In this document: positions 28,881-39,541 of the stretch, one piece after another | Layout: the number at the start of each line of letters is the position of its first letter | How positions within the stretch are numbered: position 1 is the stretch's first letter | Origin: Symbiodinium natans | Lineage: Eukaryota; Sar; Dinophyceae; Suessiales; Symbiodiniaceae | NCBI GenBank assembly: GCA_905221605.1 | Contig: CAJNDS010002745.1 | Coordinates: forward strand, 2,019,703-2,077,202 | DNA length: 57,500 nt | Direction: 5' to 3' | Program-made: the position numbers and the translations under genes | Notes under the pieces: generated by a model | The model's input: only the letters and a program-made list of their open reading frames with translations | Told to the model about the DNA's origin: nothing | The model's database searches: none

Positions 28881-29113
28881 CTTCAGGATTAAGGTGTTTC
28901 GGCTTAGGGTTTAGGGGTTTAGGGTTTAGGGTTCAGGGCTTAGGGTTCAGGGTTTAGCGTTTAGGGTTTCAGGGTTCAGGGTTTAGGGTTCAGAGCTCAG
29001 GGTTTAGGGTTCAGGGTTTAGGGCTTAGGGCGCAGAAAGAGATTCCGGAGTCCCCGAAACTGCCCGAAGGCTGCACAAAAACCCGCCCCCGACAAAATCT
29101 CCGGACCCAAACC

Positions 29114-29540
29114 CTACTTAGAAGGTTCTATGGGTACTTCTGAGTTGGGTTTAGGGTTTAGGTTGGGGCTTAGGGCTCTGGGCTGAGGGCGGAGGGCTGA
29201 GGGCTGAGGGCTGAGGGCTTAGGGTTTAGGAGTACTTATAACTTATAAGTAGGTAGGGTGATAAGAACCCTAAGTAAGGCTATAACCATGGTTACCCCCA
29301 GAAACTGAAGCAGCAGCTGTGAGGGTTTCCCAAGGACCCGTCGCCCGTCGCAGGGTTTAGGGTTTAGGGTTGAGGGTTCAGGGTTCAGGGTTTAGGGCTT
29401 TTAGGGTTCAGGGGTTCAGGGGTTCAGGGGTTTAGGGGTTTCGGGGTTTAGGGGTTTAGGGGTTTAGGGGTTTAGGGGTTTAGGGGTTTAGGGGTTTAGG
29501 GTTTAGGGTTTGGGGTTTGGGGTTTGGGGTTTAGGGTGGC
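29114..29540. repeat. Element end and TTTAGGGG / TTTAGGG arrays
   Basis: 29114-29140 is one end of the ACTTGGAGGTTCATGGGTACTT element; 29230-29290 contains its interior motif AAGAACCCTAAGTAAGGCTA. TTTAGGGG array at 29445-29505, TTTGGGG units to 29535. No gene seen. Confidence 0.6.
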
Positions 29541-29544
29541 AGGC

Positions 29545-29603
29545 CTGGTGGCACCGGCTTTCAAGCACGTCAAACATCTGGCGGATGGATCCCTGGGCGA
29601 AGG
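29545..29603 (-). CDS. Exon (FAQGSIRQMFDVLESRCHQ)
   Basis: Acceptor ACTCGAAG|, GC donor CAG|GCCTGCC; 19 codons. The plus strand is open as well (APAFKHVKHLADGSLGEGFE). Confidence 0.48.
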
Positions 29604-29619
29604 CTTCGAGTGAGGGTTT

Positions 29620-30370
29620 AGGGTTTAGGGTTAGGGTTTAGGGCTCAGGGTTAAGGGCTTAGGGTTCAGGGTTTAGGGCTAAGGCTTCCCTAAGCCCTGA
29701 AGTCCGCGAAGCCCTCGACACTCAGCAAAGCACATCCCGGCCCCAAAACCCAAAACCCTAAACCCCAAACCCAAAACCCAAAACCCTAAACCCTAAACCC
29801 CAAACCCTAAACCCTAAACCCTCATGACTTAGAGTACTTCCTAGCGTTGGCCCCTTCCTAAATCCCAATGTCTCTTCTTCGTCCCCTGTATCGTCGCCAT
29901 TGTTTGGTGGGCTCTACCCTCAAGTTCATGGGTCATTATGAAATTGATGGTCTAGGAGTTACGAGCTAGAGCTTAGGGCGTAGCACGGTTCACGGATACA
30001 AAACGCGACGGGGGTCTTCTCACAGAAAAGGCGCGGAACTGCAGCATGGACAGGAGAACTGAACAGCCCCAAGCGCAATCCTGCCCTCCGAAACCCGGAA
30101 CCCTGAGCCCCGAATATCGCATCTTGGGGTACACGCGAACCCCAAAATCCTAACCCTCAAAAACCCATCAAAGAACGCCTGCCAGAACCCTGAACCCCAA
30201 GCTCGCCAAGGTGCAAGAATAGGCTCCATCTCGGCGAGAAACGGCCCCAGGCTCTTGACCGCCTAGGGTTGGGGGGTTTAGGGTTTAGGGGTTTTGGGTT
30301 TGGGGTTTAGGGTTTAGGGGGTTTGGGTTTGGTTTGGGGTTTAGGGTTTTGGGGGTTTAGGGCTTGGGAT
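29620..30370. other. Intron DNA with ambiguous islands
   Basis: Repeat text at 29620-29680, 29740-29825 and 30270-30365. The island 29826-29960 is open on the plus strand (LFFVPCIVAIVWWALPSS, or an ATG frame starting MSLLRPLYRRHCLVGS). The island 30020-30229 is open on the minus strand. None could be placed. Confidence 0.35.
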
Positions 30371-30379
30371 TTGGCTCAC

Positions 30380-30450
30380 CGACGCGCCTCAATGGTACTG
30401 TGGAGCTCATCTGGCTGCTTGGGGGCCATGATGATCTCGGTGCTCTTTGC
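30380..30450 (-). CDS. Exon (STEIIMAPKQPDELHSTIEA)
   Basis: Acceptor TGCTTGCAG|, donor CG|GTGAGCC; both close to consensus. AKSTEIIMAPKQPDELHSTI then EAR. Confidence 0.68.
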
Positions 30451-30595
30451 CTGCAAGCAGGTGTTTAGGTTTAGGGTTTCGGGTTTAGGGTTTAGGGTTT
30501 AGGGTTGAGGGTCTGGGGTTTAAGGCATAGGGTTGAAGATTTAGGGTGTAAGGCTTAGGGCTGTGGATGGTTTTGGGGAGTAGGATGCGTAATGC

Positions 30596-30637
30596 TGCAT
30601 AGTTGCGCGCAGCGGTCACCTCCCGAACTACTGGATC
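30596..30637 (-). CDS. Exon (DPVVREVTAARNYA)
   Basis: Acceptor GGTGAAG|, GC donor; phase 0/0. The frame stays open further (LRILLPKTIHSP). Confidence 0.5.
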
Positions 30638-30868
30638 CTTCACCCTAACTCCCTACACCCTAACCCCTAGGCCCTGGAGACACCCCCAAAACCCCCCACC
30701 CTAACACCGCCTATGTTTCTTCTAAAGGCGCCATCCTACGACGAGCCCTACTTAGACCCGAAATCCCAAACCCCCCAACCCAAACCCGTAAACCCTAAAC
30801 CCTGAACCCTGAACCCTGGACCCTTAACCCTAAACCCGAAACCCCGAACCTGAATCAGGATGCCCAGC

Positions 30869-30926
30869 CTGCAAGGACAGTTTGAGTCTGGCCTCAAGCG
30901 GGCCGAGAACAGCTGGAGAAGTCCAG
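30869..30926 (-). CDS. Exon candidate (WTSPAVLGPLEARLKLSLQ)
   Basis: Acceptor GACCTCAG|, GC donor. The plus strand also offers an ATG frame (MPSLQGQFESGLKRAENSWR), so strand is uncertain. Confidence 0.38.
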
Positions 30927-30945
30927 CTGAGGTCTTGGGGAAGAA

Positions 30946-30946
<1 letters not shown>

Positions 30947-30976
<30 letters not shown>
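30947..30976. repeat. G homopolymer, 30 nt
   Basis: Uninterrupted run of G. Other long G runs: 13687, 50306, 53950. Confidence 0.95.
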
Positions 30977-30977
<1 letters not shown>

Positions 30978-31035
30978 GCGGTGATTTATGGGGTTTAGTG
31001 TTCAGGGTTCAGGGGTTCATGGGTTAGGGTTTAGG

Positions 31036-31118
31036 GTTTATAGACATTGTATAGGGTTTGGGTCCCAAAAACGTTTTGACCGAAACGTTGTGACCGAAAG
31101 TTTTGACCGAAAGTTTTG
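31036..31118. repeat. Direct repeat, left copy
   Basis: ATTGTATAGGGTTTGGGTCC followed by AACGTTTTGACCGAAA units, ending TTTTGAC. The right copy is at 34252-34331 in the same orientation. Confidence 0.75.
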
Positions 31119-31299
31119 ACTTTGGATCCTATTATTGTACTTCTCTGTGGGGCCGGTGGACCGGTCCGTTTTTGTGCTTCTGGGACCTATCGGGGATTTT
31201 CGGAGGTTTTGGGGGCTTCTGACCGGGGCCTGCCGGAAGCCACACATCCCGTGCCCGTCAACTTTGGAGCACAAATGCCAAGCAAACAGCAAGGCCTGC

Positions 31300-33250
31300 T
31301 TCTGTGTCGCTTGAAGCACTTGAAGTTAGCTCATCCCCTCAGTGCCAAGATCAGTTTTGTCTGAAACCACTCACGTGGAAGTTCCCCACTTGGCTCGTGT
31401 TGAAACACATCATCCGTAGGAACGTGGTAAGTGGCGGGTCTTGTACATCTTCGCAAAAATATTTTTCGGGAGGGCGTAGACTTCATCTTCGCACTTCATC
31501 GGGAAGTCGCCGCTTTTGCGGAGCCATTTGGCTTCCTGGGGCTTTTGAGATTTTGCAGGTCCTCCTGGGGCCTGTTTTGTGGTTCGTCGTTTGTTGCGGG
31601 CGGACTTCTCCTGCAGGCCTTGACTTTGTAACAGATATCCCACCACAGGCCCTCGACACGCCATGTTGCCAGAAGGCCACCTGGACACTACCGCCCAGAA
31701 TGCTGCCAGCATGCGAATGCATGAGGCGTCGCTGGGGCTCGCGCATTTGTGTGTGATGCCTGCGCCTGTCGAGCTCACGCAACGGCACAGAAGTTCTTCG
31801 AAAACGTAACTTGAGCTCCGTGCCTCTCCACTCCTTTACGAAGTCAAGGCTGGCCGAGTCTGACTGAAGTTGCGCTCGCGCGCTTCTCTGACCTCGTTCC
31901 AACCAGGAAAAGCTCCATCACGGCAGCGGGATTCATGCTGAAGTTTGTTGGATCATTTGAATCTTTCGTTAGGAGGCGTGCTTCGAGCGCGTGCGTCGTA
32001 TCTAGCGTGCCTCTGGGTGTTGTGTGAGATTGCACATCGCGTCCGAGCCGACGGCGAGGCAGTTAGTTAGCTGCACTCATCTGCGTTGCTTTGCTCTGGA
32101 GCTGACGATGCTGCAGCGGGTTGGATGCTGGCTTCTCGTCGTGTGACGCGAAGGAGCAGTGCTTTGTTTCGATAAGAAGCCTGTAGGGTTGTAGCTCAAT
32201 AGCTTATAGCAAAGGAAAGCTGCGCTACGGCGGTCGTCGCATGGGCAGTCTTCTTTTTCTCTGCAGGTCTCGTCCGCGCACGCACTGCGGCGGCTGCTCA
32301 CAGTGGCGGGAAAGCGAACCTCTCCGACGAGTCCTGAGATTCACAGGTGTGCGCTACGCACGCAGCTCGATAAAATGAGCATAGCCCGAAGAGAATGACT
32401 CGGGAGCATGCCCAGTCCGGTTGAGGAGGCTCATAGGGATCTGTGCAGATGTCTATATATTACACTGTATATAGTATACACATGCGTCGCATCTGTGCCA
32501 CGAACGCATCGCCTGCGTCGGGTTCTCCGTCAAGCTCGGGAAGAGGCTCGAGTGGGTCCACCTCTGACCTGGGTTGATCGCGCGGGGGCCATTGCAAGCG
32601 TCTGCCGTTTCTTCGAGATGCCGACTCCGGCTTGGGCCCCCTCCGGGTTGGGGGGTTCCTGGGCTGGAAGTGTTCGCATGACACGATAGACTGCATGTTG
32701 CTCTCAGAACTCGACTTCGACGCGCCAGTGCTCGAGCTCCTCCCTGTACGCGAGCTCCTCCTCGGCATTCCAATGTGCCTCGGAAGTCTTGCACACAGCG
32801 TGATGGTGTGAGAAGGGTCTCCTGCAGTGCCCGAGCATCTGTTCGGCCCTGGTGGGCCCCACGAAGCGGAAGTTCGGGAGCACTGGGGGTTCCTGTCACG
32901 CGGTCGACGGTAACATCGTGATGCAGCTCAGCTTGAGCAGAGGTTCCTGGCCTGGCCCCGATGGATTTCGAAGTTGTAACCCTGATCGTTGTTACGCGTT
33001 TGACTTGAAAGGCGCTCTGTGGAAGCTTTCGAGCTTGCGGGTCCAGCCAGTCGCTCTCCGCCCAGATGAACTCCTCCTCCAACATGTACGAAACCTGCCC
33101 GAGATGCTGACGAGTTTCCAGACTCCGCGATCAGCTAATCACATGGTCTAGAACGGCCTCCTGCGTGTCGAGCCAGGCAATGTAGGGCATGATGGACCTG
33201 TCACAAGACAGAAGTTGGTGCTTGAGGTCGGGCAAAGCACGTGCTTGCGC
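31300..33250 (-). pseudogene. Frame-broken coding-like block without telomere-type introns
   Basis: Minus-strand segments in shifting frames look coding: AWLDTQEAVLDHVIS (about 33175), EEEFIWAESDWLDPQARKL (33080), FRFVGPTRAEQMLGHCRRPF and AEEELAYREELEHWRVEVEF (32880-32710), PRSEVDPLEPLPELDGEPD (32550), LTKDSNDPTNFSMNPAAVME (about 31965) and PQEAKWLRKSGDFPMKCEDE (31535). Stops and frame changes intervene. A processed or decayed gene, or a gene with very short introns that I cannot resolve. Product unknown. Confidence 0.45.
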
Positions 33251-33639
33251 GGGCGTAAGACTACTTGCTGAATAAGGTCGTCACGGCAAGAGGTGTTTCA
33301 GGGGCGACCTCGACCTTCGACGGCATGCACTGCGGCTGGAAGTTAACATTGTTCAAGACGACAGCAACTTGCAGAGTATGGACTCAGAGTGACTGACATG
33401 ATGCCGCGGCAGTCTTCAGAACAGGCGCGCAAGTGCCGGGCCACGCGGGTATAGGGCGGGCGCAGGCGCACAGTCGACTAGCGAAGAGAAGTGGAGCCGA
33501 TAAGACACGCATCCACGGTAGACTGAGCTCCGTTCTTGGACTTGCCGAAACTGTCTGTTGGGAGTGCTGGGAGACTCGCTCGCTGGCAAGAACCGAAGCA
33601 AACTGTGGAGTTCTCTTGTACTTGTCTTCACGATCTGAA

Positions 33640-34195
33640 ACCCTTTGAATGAATATAGAGAAAAATGGAAACCTATAAATCCAAAATCAATCATTTTCGT
33701 TCTTTTTTATTAAATATATTTACAGGTTCATCTCTCAAGAATTTGAAAAAATTGGTTTGGCGAAAATTCTCTTCTCTTTTAAATATCATCTTTGCAGACA
33801 GAATTGAATCTTTGCAGACAAAATTGAATTCATTTCTCTCTGGGATGAATTCTTATGCAATTCGATAAAAGATATATGAAGAATCTTCGAAAAAATTGAT
33901 TTGGCGAAATTTCTCTTTTTTTGAATATTATCTTTGCAAAACAATTGATTTCTGGAAATGGAGAAATCTCAAATTCTATATGGTTTGGAAAGATGATACA
34001 AAATCATGATCAGATTCTTCGCAACAAAGATTGATTTCTGGAATCGAAGAAATCTCAAATTATATCTGCATTGGCAGAAATGATAAGATTCATCATCAGA
34101 TTCTTCGTCAAAAAACTTTGATTTCTGGAATCGAAGAAATCTCAAATTATATCTGGTTTGGCAGAAATGATACGAATCATCATCAAAAAACGGTT
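33640..34195. other. AT-rich block with a tandem repeat of about 88 bp
   Basis: No TTTAGGG units. From about 33944 a unit starting TTGATTTCTGGAATCGAAG is present three times (33944, 34031, 34119), each with AGAAATCTCAAATT and ending in ATCATCA. AATCTTCGAA motifs recall the AT-rich block at 2.2 kb. Confidence 0.6.
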
Positions 34196-34251
34196 TGGGG
34201 TTTAGGATTTAGGATTTAGGGTTTAGGGTTTAGGGTTTAGGGTTTAGGGTT

Positions 34252-34331
34252 TATAGAAATTGTATAGGGTTTGGGTCCCAATAACGTTTTGAACGAAAGT
34301 TTTGACCGAGAGTCTTGACCCAAAGTCTTGA
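34252..34331. repeat. Direct repeat, right copy
   Basis: ATTGTATAGGGTTTGGGTCC followed by AACGTTTTGAACGAAAG and TTGAC units. Near-identical to the left copy for the first 40 bp. Confidence 0.75.
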
Positions 34332-34339
34332 CTTTTTTA

Positions 34340-34520
34340 ATCTTTTGGGGGGGGAGGGGGGTTAGGGAATGGGGCCCATTTGGGGGAGATCTGGGGGGGA
34401 GAGATCTGGGGGGAGATCTGGGGGGGATCTGGGGGGGAGATCTGGGGAGAGATCTGGGCGGAGATCTGGAGATCTGCCCCCCCTTTCCCCCCTTCCCCCC
34501 CCTCCCCCCCCTCCCCCCCC
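34340..34520. repeat. GGGGGAGATCTG-type low-complexity repeat
   Basis: About nine variants of GATCTGGGGGGGA, then C/T-rich tracts (34480-34520). Open frames here are artefacts of the repeat. 34520-35400 holds repeat text, one inverted-repeat element and an unplaced minus frame at 34900-35110. Confidence 0.7.
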
Positions 34521-35218
34521 GTCTACTGGGCGAGGGTCTCAAGAGTCTCAAGGGTGAGGGTGTCAACACGGTTGAGGGTCTGAAGGTCAAGGGTCTCAAG
34601 CGTTGAGGGTCTCAAGGGTTTAAGGTGTTTAGGGTCTAAAGGGTTGAAGGTTAGGTTTAAGGTTCAGGACGAGTGCTTAGGGCTGGGAGTTTTGGCTACG
34701 TGTGAAACCGTTTTTTATCTTAATGGTATGGGATTCTCTGGGTGGGCCTAGTGAATGCTTGAACTTTGAGAGGCTGAACCCTAAGCCCTAAACCCTAAAC
34801 CCTAAATCTAAACCCTAAACCCTAAACCCTAAACCCCAAACCCTAAACCCTAAACTCTAAACCCTATCATAAGAACCCCGGAACCAAAATAAAGTATTTA
34901 AGTATGGTATTCCCAAAGCCAGGAATCTTCGCGCTTCTTGGTGCTAGGTCTCATACCTACGAAGGCACCCTGCGTATGCCTCTTCCCTCTGCTCATAGAA
35001 CCCTGAACCCTCAAAGATAGCAGATTCTGAAGCACAACACCTGGCCCCCGGAAAAAATCCTGAGTCTCCGGCGCAAGCGTCTTCCAGCCAGCGCTGGACC
35101 ACACCCAACAGCCTTCACTGAGAGTTTACTTGGTTCAGGGTTTACGTTTTAGGGTTTAGGGTTTAGGGTTCAGGGTTCAGGGTTCAGGGTTCAGGGTTCA
35201 GGGTTCAGGGTTTAGGGT

Positions 35219-35332
35219 ACTGGGAGGTTCATGGGTACTTCTAAGTGGGGTTATACGTACCCTAAGTAAGGTTATGACCATCGTTGCCCTAGTAAAGTCC
35301 GTACTTCCAAGAACCCATGAACCTCCAAGTAG
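35219..35332. mobile_element. Complete inverted-repeat element, CTTGGAGGTTCATGGGTACTT family
   Basis: Left GGGAGGTTCATGGGTACTT, right ACCCATGAACCTCCAAGTAG; interior with AAGTAAGGTTATGACCATCG. About 114 bp. Confidence 0.68.
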
Positions 35333-35945
35333 GGTTTAGTTAGGGCTAAGGTGTGGGGTGTGGGGTTTCGTTGTGGGGCTAATGGCTAGAAACTCACTTG
35401 AGCCCTCCTTTGGCAGTGCCCTGCCGCAAAGACTGCCCCAGCGGCAGCTTGCTCTACCCGAAACCCTAAACCCTAAACCCTAAACCCTAAACCCCAATGA
35501 CCTAAAGCCTCAAGCACGGGTTTAGCCTTGAGCATAACCCTTACAAGAAGAAGTTAAGGGGTATGGCAAAATCCTTCCGTACATTCTCCCTTTATAGCTT
35601 CAGGGGGTATGGGTTTGGGGGCTGTTGCTCTATTCTTAGATAGGTTGAGAGTTCGGGGGAGGGTTCTAGAAGCGAGTCTAAACCGCGAAGCCACCCCAAC
35701 ACGGCACCCTGGGTCCCTTACTTGGAGGTTCGTGGGCGCTTCGAAGTAGGGTTACGCGAAGGGCGAACAAGTTGGTGATAACCTAATCTGACTATGTCAT
35801 TCTAGTGTCATTTTTGTTTATTATACTATTCTAGCAGTATCCCGTTATACCTTCTTGATCTTGATATGACCTTATACAGGGTGCCTATGCCTCTACTTGT
35901 AAGCACCCATGAACCTTCCATGTCGCTTCAGTCAAAGCAGCGCAC

Positions 35946-36004
35946 CTCAGCCGGCAGCAAGCACACATGGCCAAGAGCGCCTGCGCGGAGCGCCACAGAC
36001 CCAA
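35946..36004 (-). CDS. Exon (LWRSAQALLAMCACCRL)
   Basis: Acceptor GGAAAG|, donor AG|GTGCGC. LGLWRSAQALLAMCACCRL is hydrophobic and Cys-rich; phase fits both sides. Confidence 0.45.
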
Positions 36005-36227
36005 CTTTCCGGAAGCGGTTTCGGGAGTTTAGAGTTTAAGCTTTAGGGAGTTTAGGGTTCAGGGTTTCGGGAGTTCAGGGTCCCTGAGCCCCCTTAGGCC
36101 TCTGAATCCCCAAACCCCAAAACCCTACACCCTGAAACCCTCAACCCTGAACCCAAAAAACCCTAGCCCCAAACCCTAAACCCTAACCTTAAACCCTAAA
36201 CCTGACAATCTAAGGTTTAGGGCGGAC

Positions 36228-36272
36228 TCTGCCGGAATGGGCGTCCTTCCGAAGAGGCGTGACGTCCACGAC
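36228..36272 (-). CDS. Exon (VVDVTPLRKDAHSGR)
   Basis: Acceptor ACGCCAG|, donor AGA|GTCCGCC. A second minus frame (TSRLFGRTPIPAE) is open. Confidence 0.45.
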
Positions 36273-36359
36273 CTGGCGTCACCAGGGTGAAAGGTTCCGG
36301 GTTCAAGTAGGGCTTCGGGTTTAGGGTTTAGGGTTTAGGGTTCAGGCTTTAGGGTTTAG

Positions 36360-36850
36360 GGTTGAGGTGTCAGAAAATGATGATGAAAGACGAAGCTGTG
36401 AGTCTACTGGCACCTTGGTGGGCAATGCTGAGCTTGCTGCGCCCGCGGGGATACCTCACGTGAAACCCTCTCAAACAGATTATCGACCATGTCTTCGCGT
36501 GGAGAATCGGGTTCGTCCCCACTTACTTAGGCATGCTCAGACTCTTATGTCGGGTCTGATCTGGGCTATGTGTTGGGAGGCATGGCTTCACGTGGCTCCC
36601 GCGCAGACTCCCTCCTACCCCTCACCCCCTACTACCCCCTGCCCCCTACCCGCTACCCCCCACCCCTATTACCCCGTACCCCCTACCCGCTACTCTCCCC
36701 CCCACCCCCTATCCCCTCCCCTCAGCCCTGTATTCAGGATATTTTTTCAAAGGGCTCCAGCATACGCCTTCGGAAGGAAACTCTATGTTCGTGGTGCCGT
36801 ACACGTATCACCAACCAAGATCTGAGGCAAAAAACATGACGTTGCAACAC
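36360..36850. other. Unplaced island with CCCCCTACC repeats
   Basis: The plus frame 36367-36600 (start MSENDDERRSCES) is non-repetitive for about 75 codons, then runs into CCCCCTACCC repeats (36600-36720). I see no family and no clear splice borders. Confidence 0.3.
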
Positions 36851-36908
36851 ACCAAGTTTCCAAGAACGGTCTAGTTCACAATAGGCAGTTTAGGGTTTAG
36901 GGTTTAGG

Positions 36909-36994
36909 GCCTACACCACTCCCCAACTACCCTTTAACCATAATGGGGTATAGAAGCCCACTTTATTAAAGGCAGGTGGGGAGTGCAGGTAGGG
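36909..36994. mobile_element. Inverted-repeat element, CTACACCACTCCCCA family
   Basis: Left CTACACCACTCCCCAACTACC and right GGTGGGGAGTGCAGGTAGG pair with few mismatches around a 45-bp loop. Immediately abuts the next element. Confidence 0.5.
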
Positions 36995-36995
36995 C

Positions 36996-37183
36996 CTACT
37001 TGGAGGTTCATGGTACTTATTACTTCTTAGCCAATTATGACTGTAACTACCTATAGTTCACTTATGAGCCCCTTATATAAGTGCTAATGGTGATAAGTAC
37101 AGTTACAAGTACAGTTATAATTGGAAACCTAAACCCTAAACCCTAAACCCTACGGCTAATAAGTACCATGAACCCCCAAGTAG
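36996..37183. mobile_element. Inverted-repeat element containing a CCCTAAA array
   Basis: Ends CTACTTGGAGGTTCATGGTAC and GTACCATGAACCCCCAAGTAG. The interior carries TATAACTGTACTTG-type sequence and CCCTAAA units near the right end. Confidence 0.6.
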
Positions 37184-37214
37184 GACTTCGGGTTTAGGTC
37201 TTAGGGGCCAGGTT

Positions 37215-37680
37215 TAGGGTTTAGGGTTTAGGGTTTAGGGTTTAGGCTTTAGGGTTTAGGGTTTAGGGTTTAGGGTTTAGGGTTTAGGGCTTAGGGGTTA
37301 GGGTTTAGGGTTTAGGGTTTAGGGTTTAGGGTTTAGGGTTTAGGGTTTAGGGTTTAGGGTTTCGGATTGGTACAATAACACGACGCTGGCTGGACGAAGA
37401 GGCCCATGTGTCGCTCGTTCAGCTCCTTTGGGCTGCGGTTTAGGGTTTAGGGTTTAGGGTTTAGGGCTTAGGGTTTAGGGTTTAGGGTTTAGGGTTTAGG
37501 GTTTAGGGTTTAGGGTTTAGGGTTTAGGGTTTAGGGTTTAGGGTTTAGGTTTAGGGTTTAGTTTAGGGTTTAGGGTTTTAGGGTTTAGGGTTTAGGGTTT
37601 AGGGTTTAGGGTTTAGGGTTTAGGGTTTAGGGTTTAGGGTTTAGGGTTTAGGGTTTAGGGTTTAGGGTTTAGGGTTTAGT
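37215..37680. repeat. TTTAGGG arrays split by one exon
   Basis: 37215-37365 and 37437-37680, together more than 50 units. The only unique sequence between them is the exon 37382-37432 and its borders. Confidence 0.85.
37382..37432 (-). CDS. Exon (PKELNERHMGLFVQPA)
   Basis: Acceptor ACCGCAG|, donor TC|GTGTTA. Leu codon split with the exon above. Plus strand open too (TRRWLDEEAHVSLVQLLW). Confidence 0.5.
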
Positions 37681-37820
37681 TTCTGGGTTTAGGTTTAAGG
37701 TTTAGGTTTGAGAGCAGGGTTCCTGTAGGGTTTACGCTTTATGTAGCCGCTTTAGAGTGCCTTGTGGGCTTTTGGCTGCAAGGCCGCTTTAGGATCTGGG
37801 GGTTTATTTGATTTTGAGAC

Positions 37821-37870
37821 AGGGGTGGCTGACGGTCCTCGCTTTCGTTGATCTCCTGCGCCCACGCATC
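37821..37870 (-). CDS. Exon (DAWAQEINESEDRQPP)
   Basis: Acceptor TTACCAG|, donor CT|GTCTCA; in phase on both sides. Confidence 0.6.
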
Positions 37871-38269
37871 CTGGTAACAGGCTTTTGGAGTTTAGGGGTC
37901 TCACCTCGAAAACCTAAAGCCCTAGACCCTAAAAGGTCCGGCGTCGCCGTGGGGTCACAAGACGGAAACCCGAAACCCGAATCCCTAAGCACTGAAACCC
38001 TAGACCCTAAACCCGAAACCCTAAACCCTAAACCCCATACCCTAAACCCTAAACCCTAAACTAGACCCTAAAATCCCTAAACCGTAAGGCCCTGATCCCC
38101 AAATCCTAGACCTGAAGCAAACCTGCAAAAATAGTTCTTAGGCCCGATGTCGCTACCTCAAGCCCTAGACCTTAAACCCTAAACCCTGAACCCTAAACCT
38201 AAACCCTAAACCCGAAACCCTAAACCCTAAACCTTAAACCCTAAACCTAAGCTCGGTAGGCACATGTTC

Positions 38270-38388
38270 CCTTAGTATGGGCCCATAAAAGGTGACCCCT
38301 TACATACCTTATACAATCCAAGGGCCCATACTTCAGAACCCTTATATGGAGTAAAGGGCCATATGAAGGGCCCATATATCTGCCTGTA
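38270..38388. mobile_element. Dispersed element, CCCTTAGTATGGGC family
   Basis: Starts CCCTTAGTATGGGCCCATAA, contains GGGCCCATACTT and ends near GGGCCCATATAT. A second copy lies at 56195-56340. Internal inverted repeats around GGGCCCATA. Confidence 0.55.
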
Positions 38389-38773
38389 GATAAGCCCTGA
38401 ACCCTAAACCCAAACCCTAAACCCTGAACCCTAAACCCTAAACCCTAAACCCTAAACCCTAACCCTAAACCCTATGTAGGGCTTAGGCAACAAGGGGCCC
38501 TCTTCTGCGTCCCAAAACCCTAAGCCTTAAACCCTAAACCCTAAACCCTAAACCCTAAACCCTAAACCCTTCGTGGTCCCTAAGCCCTTAGGTTTAGGGC
38601 TGAGGGTTTGGGGGTCAGGGCTATGCTCTTCAGCTGTTTAGGGTGTAGGGTTTAGGGTTTAGGGTATGAAGTTTTGGGGTTTGCTTGGAGGTTCATGGGT
38701 ACTTGCAAGTAGGGTCAAGAGTCCGAAATAGGGTTAGAACCACAGTCACCCAACCACAGTCACCCTACTTATC

Positions 38774-38938
38774 TACCCATTTGCTTAAGAACCCAAAACA
38801 GTACATTGATCCCTCTATGGCCCTCAGAAGGAAGCAGCCAAAGAAGTAAATGAAAAAAATTGATGCCTCTGTTGCCCATATACGGAAGAATGTCTTATGC
38901 TTTTGTTGAGGTTCCTAAGCAAATAGTAGTTCAAACAC
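38774..38938. mobile_element. Inverted-repeat element, TTTGCTTAAGAACC family
   Basis: Left CATTTGCTTAAGAACCC, right GGTTCCTAAGCAAATAG. One-sided relatives at 172 and 43117. Adjacent to one end of the CTTGGAGGTTCATGGG family at 38683. Confidence 0.5.
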
Positions 38939-39010
38939 TACTTCTATCCAGGTGTTGGCAAACACACCCTAAACCCTAAACCCGAAACCCTAAACCCCTA
39001 AACCCTAAAC

Positions 39011-39087
39011 ACATGCCGGGATCTCCAGGCAGTCGAGGTTCTCCCGCACTTCTTCCACGGACCTCGGGCAGGCAACTCTGGCGGGGT
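39011..39087 (-). CDS. Exon (PRSVEEVRENLDCLEIPAC)
   Basis: Acceptor TACGAAG|, donor TGT|GTTTAGGG formed by the repeat. DPARVACPRSVEEVRENLDC then LEIPAC. Confidence 0.66.
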
Positions 39088-39116
39088 CTTCGTAGGGAAG
39101 GAGGGAACGAGGTATT

Positions 39117-39260
39117 GTATATCTTCCGTTACAGGGTAGATATAAGGCCTATATACGCCCCTAAAAGGTTTTTATAGGGCCTATATACTCCTCAAAGGGT
39201 ATATACAGGGCCCTAACTCCCTCATTCCGCCACTGAGAATCAGGGGAAGTCTAGGTACTG
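39117..39260. mobile_element. Dispersed element with GGGCCCTAACTCCCTCATTCC
   Basis: A related sequence at 10545-10640 shares AAAGGGTATATA, GGGCCCTAA and TCCCTCATTCC. No coding; boundaries uncertain. Confidence 0.4.
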
Positions 39261-39490
39261 GAGGGCCTCTGGCCGGTTATTGCTGTAGGGTTTAGGGTTT
39301 AGGGTTAAGGGTTTAGGGTTTAGGGCTTAGGGTTTAGGGTTTAGGGTTTAGGGTTTAGGGTTTAGGGTTTAGGGTTTAGGGTTTAGGATTACTTGCAACC
39401 CTGCTTAGAAGCACTCATGAACCTCCAGGCATTTGAGGGAACAGTTGGGAATCTGGCCCTAAACCCTAAAGGGTAAACGTACAGCCCTAC

Positions 39491-39541
39491 CATGTTCCGA
39501 ACCCTGTCGGGTCCTGCTCAGCGATGCGCAGGATTCGGGGT
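39491..39541 (-). CDS. Exon (PRILRIAEQDPTGFGT)
   Basis: Acceptor GCCCTAG|, donor TG|GTAGGG. Lys codon shared with the exon above. Confidence 0.45.

Noticed and set aside
29300-29350. Minus exon RRATGPWETLTAAAS
   Set aside because: No acceptor AG before the frame; only an 11-nt piece would be bounded by splice sites.
32408-33151. Plus-strand ORFs of 93 and 99 codons in the 31-34 kb block
   Set aside because: The minus strand gives several more protein-like segments over the same DNA; the plus frames look like shadows.
34237-34606. Overlapping ORFs on both strands up to 120 codons
   Set aside because: Produced by GGGGGAGATCTG and C-rich low-complexity repeats.
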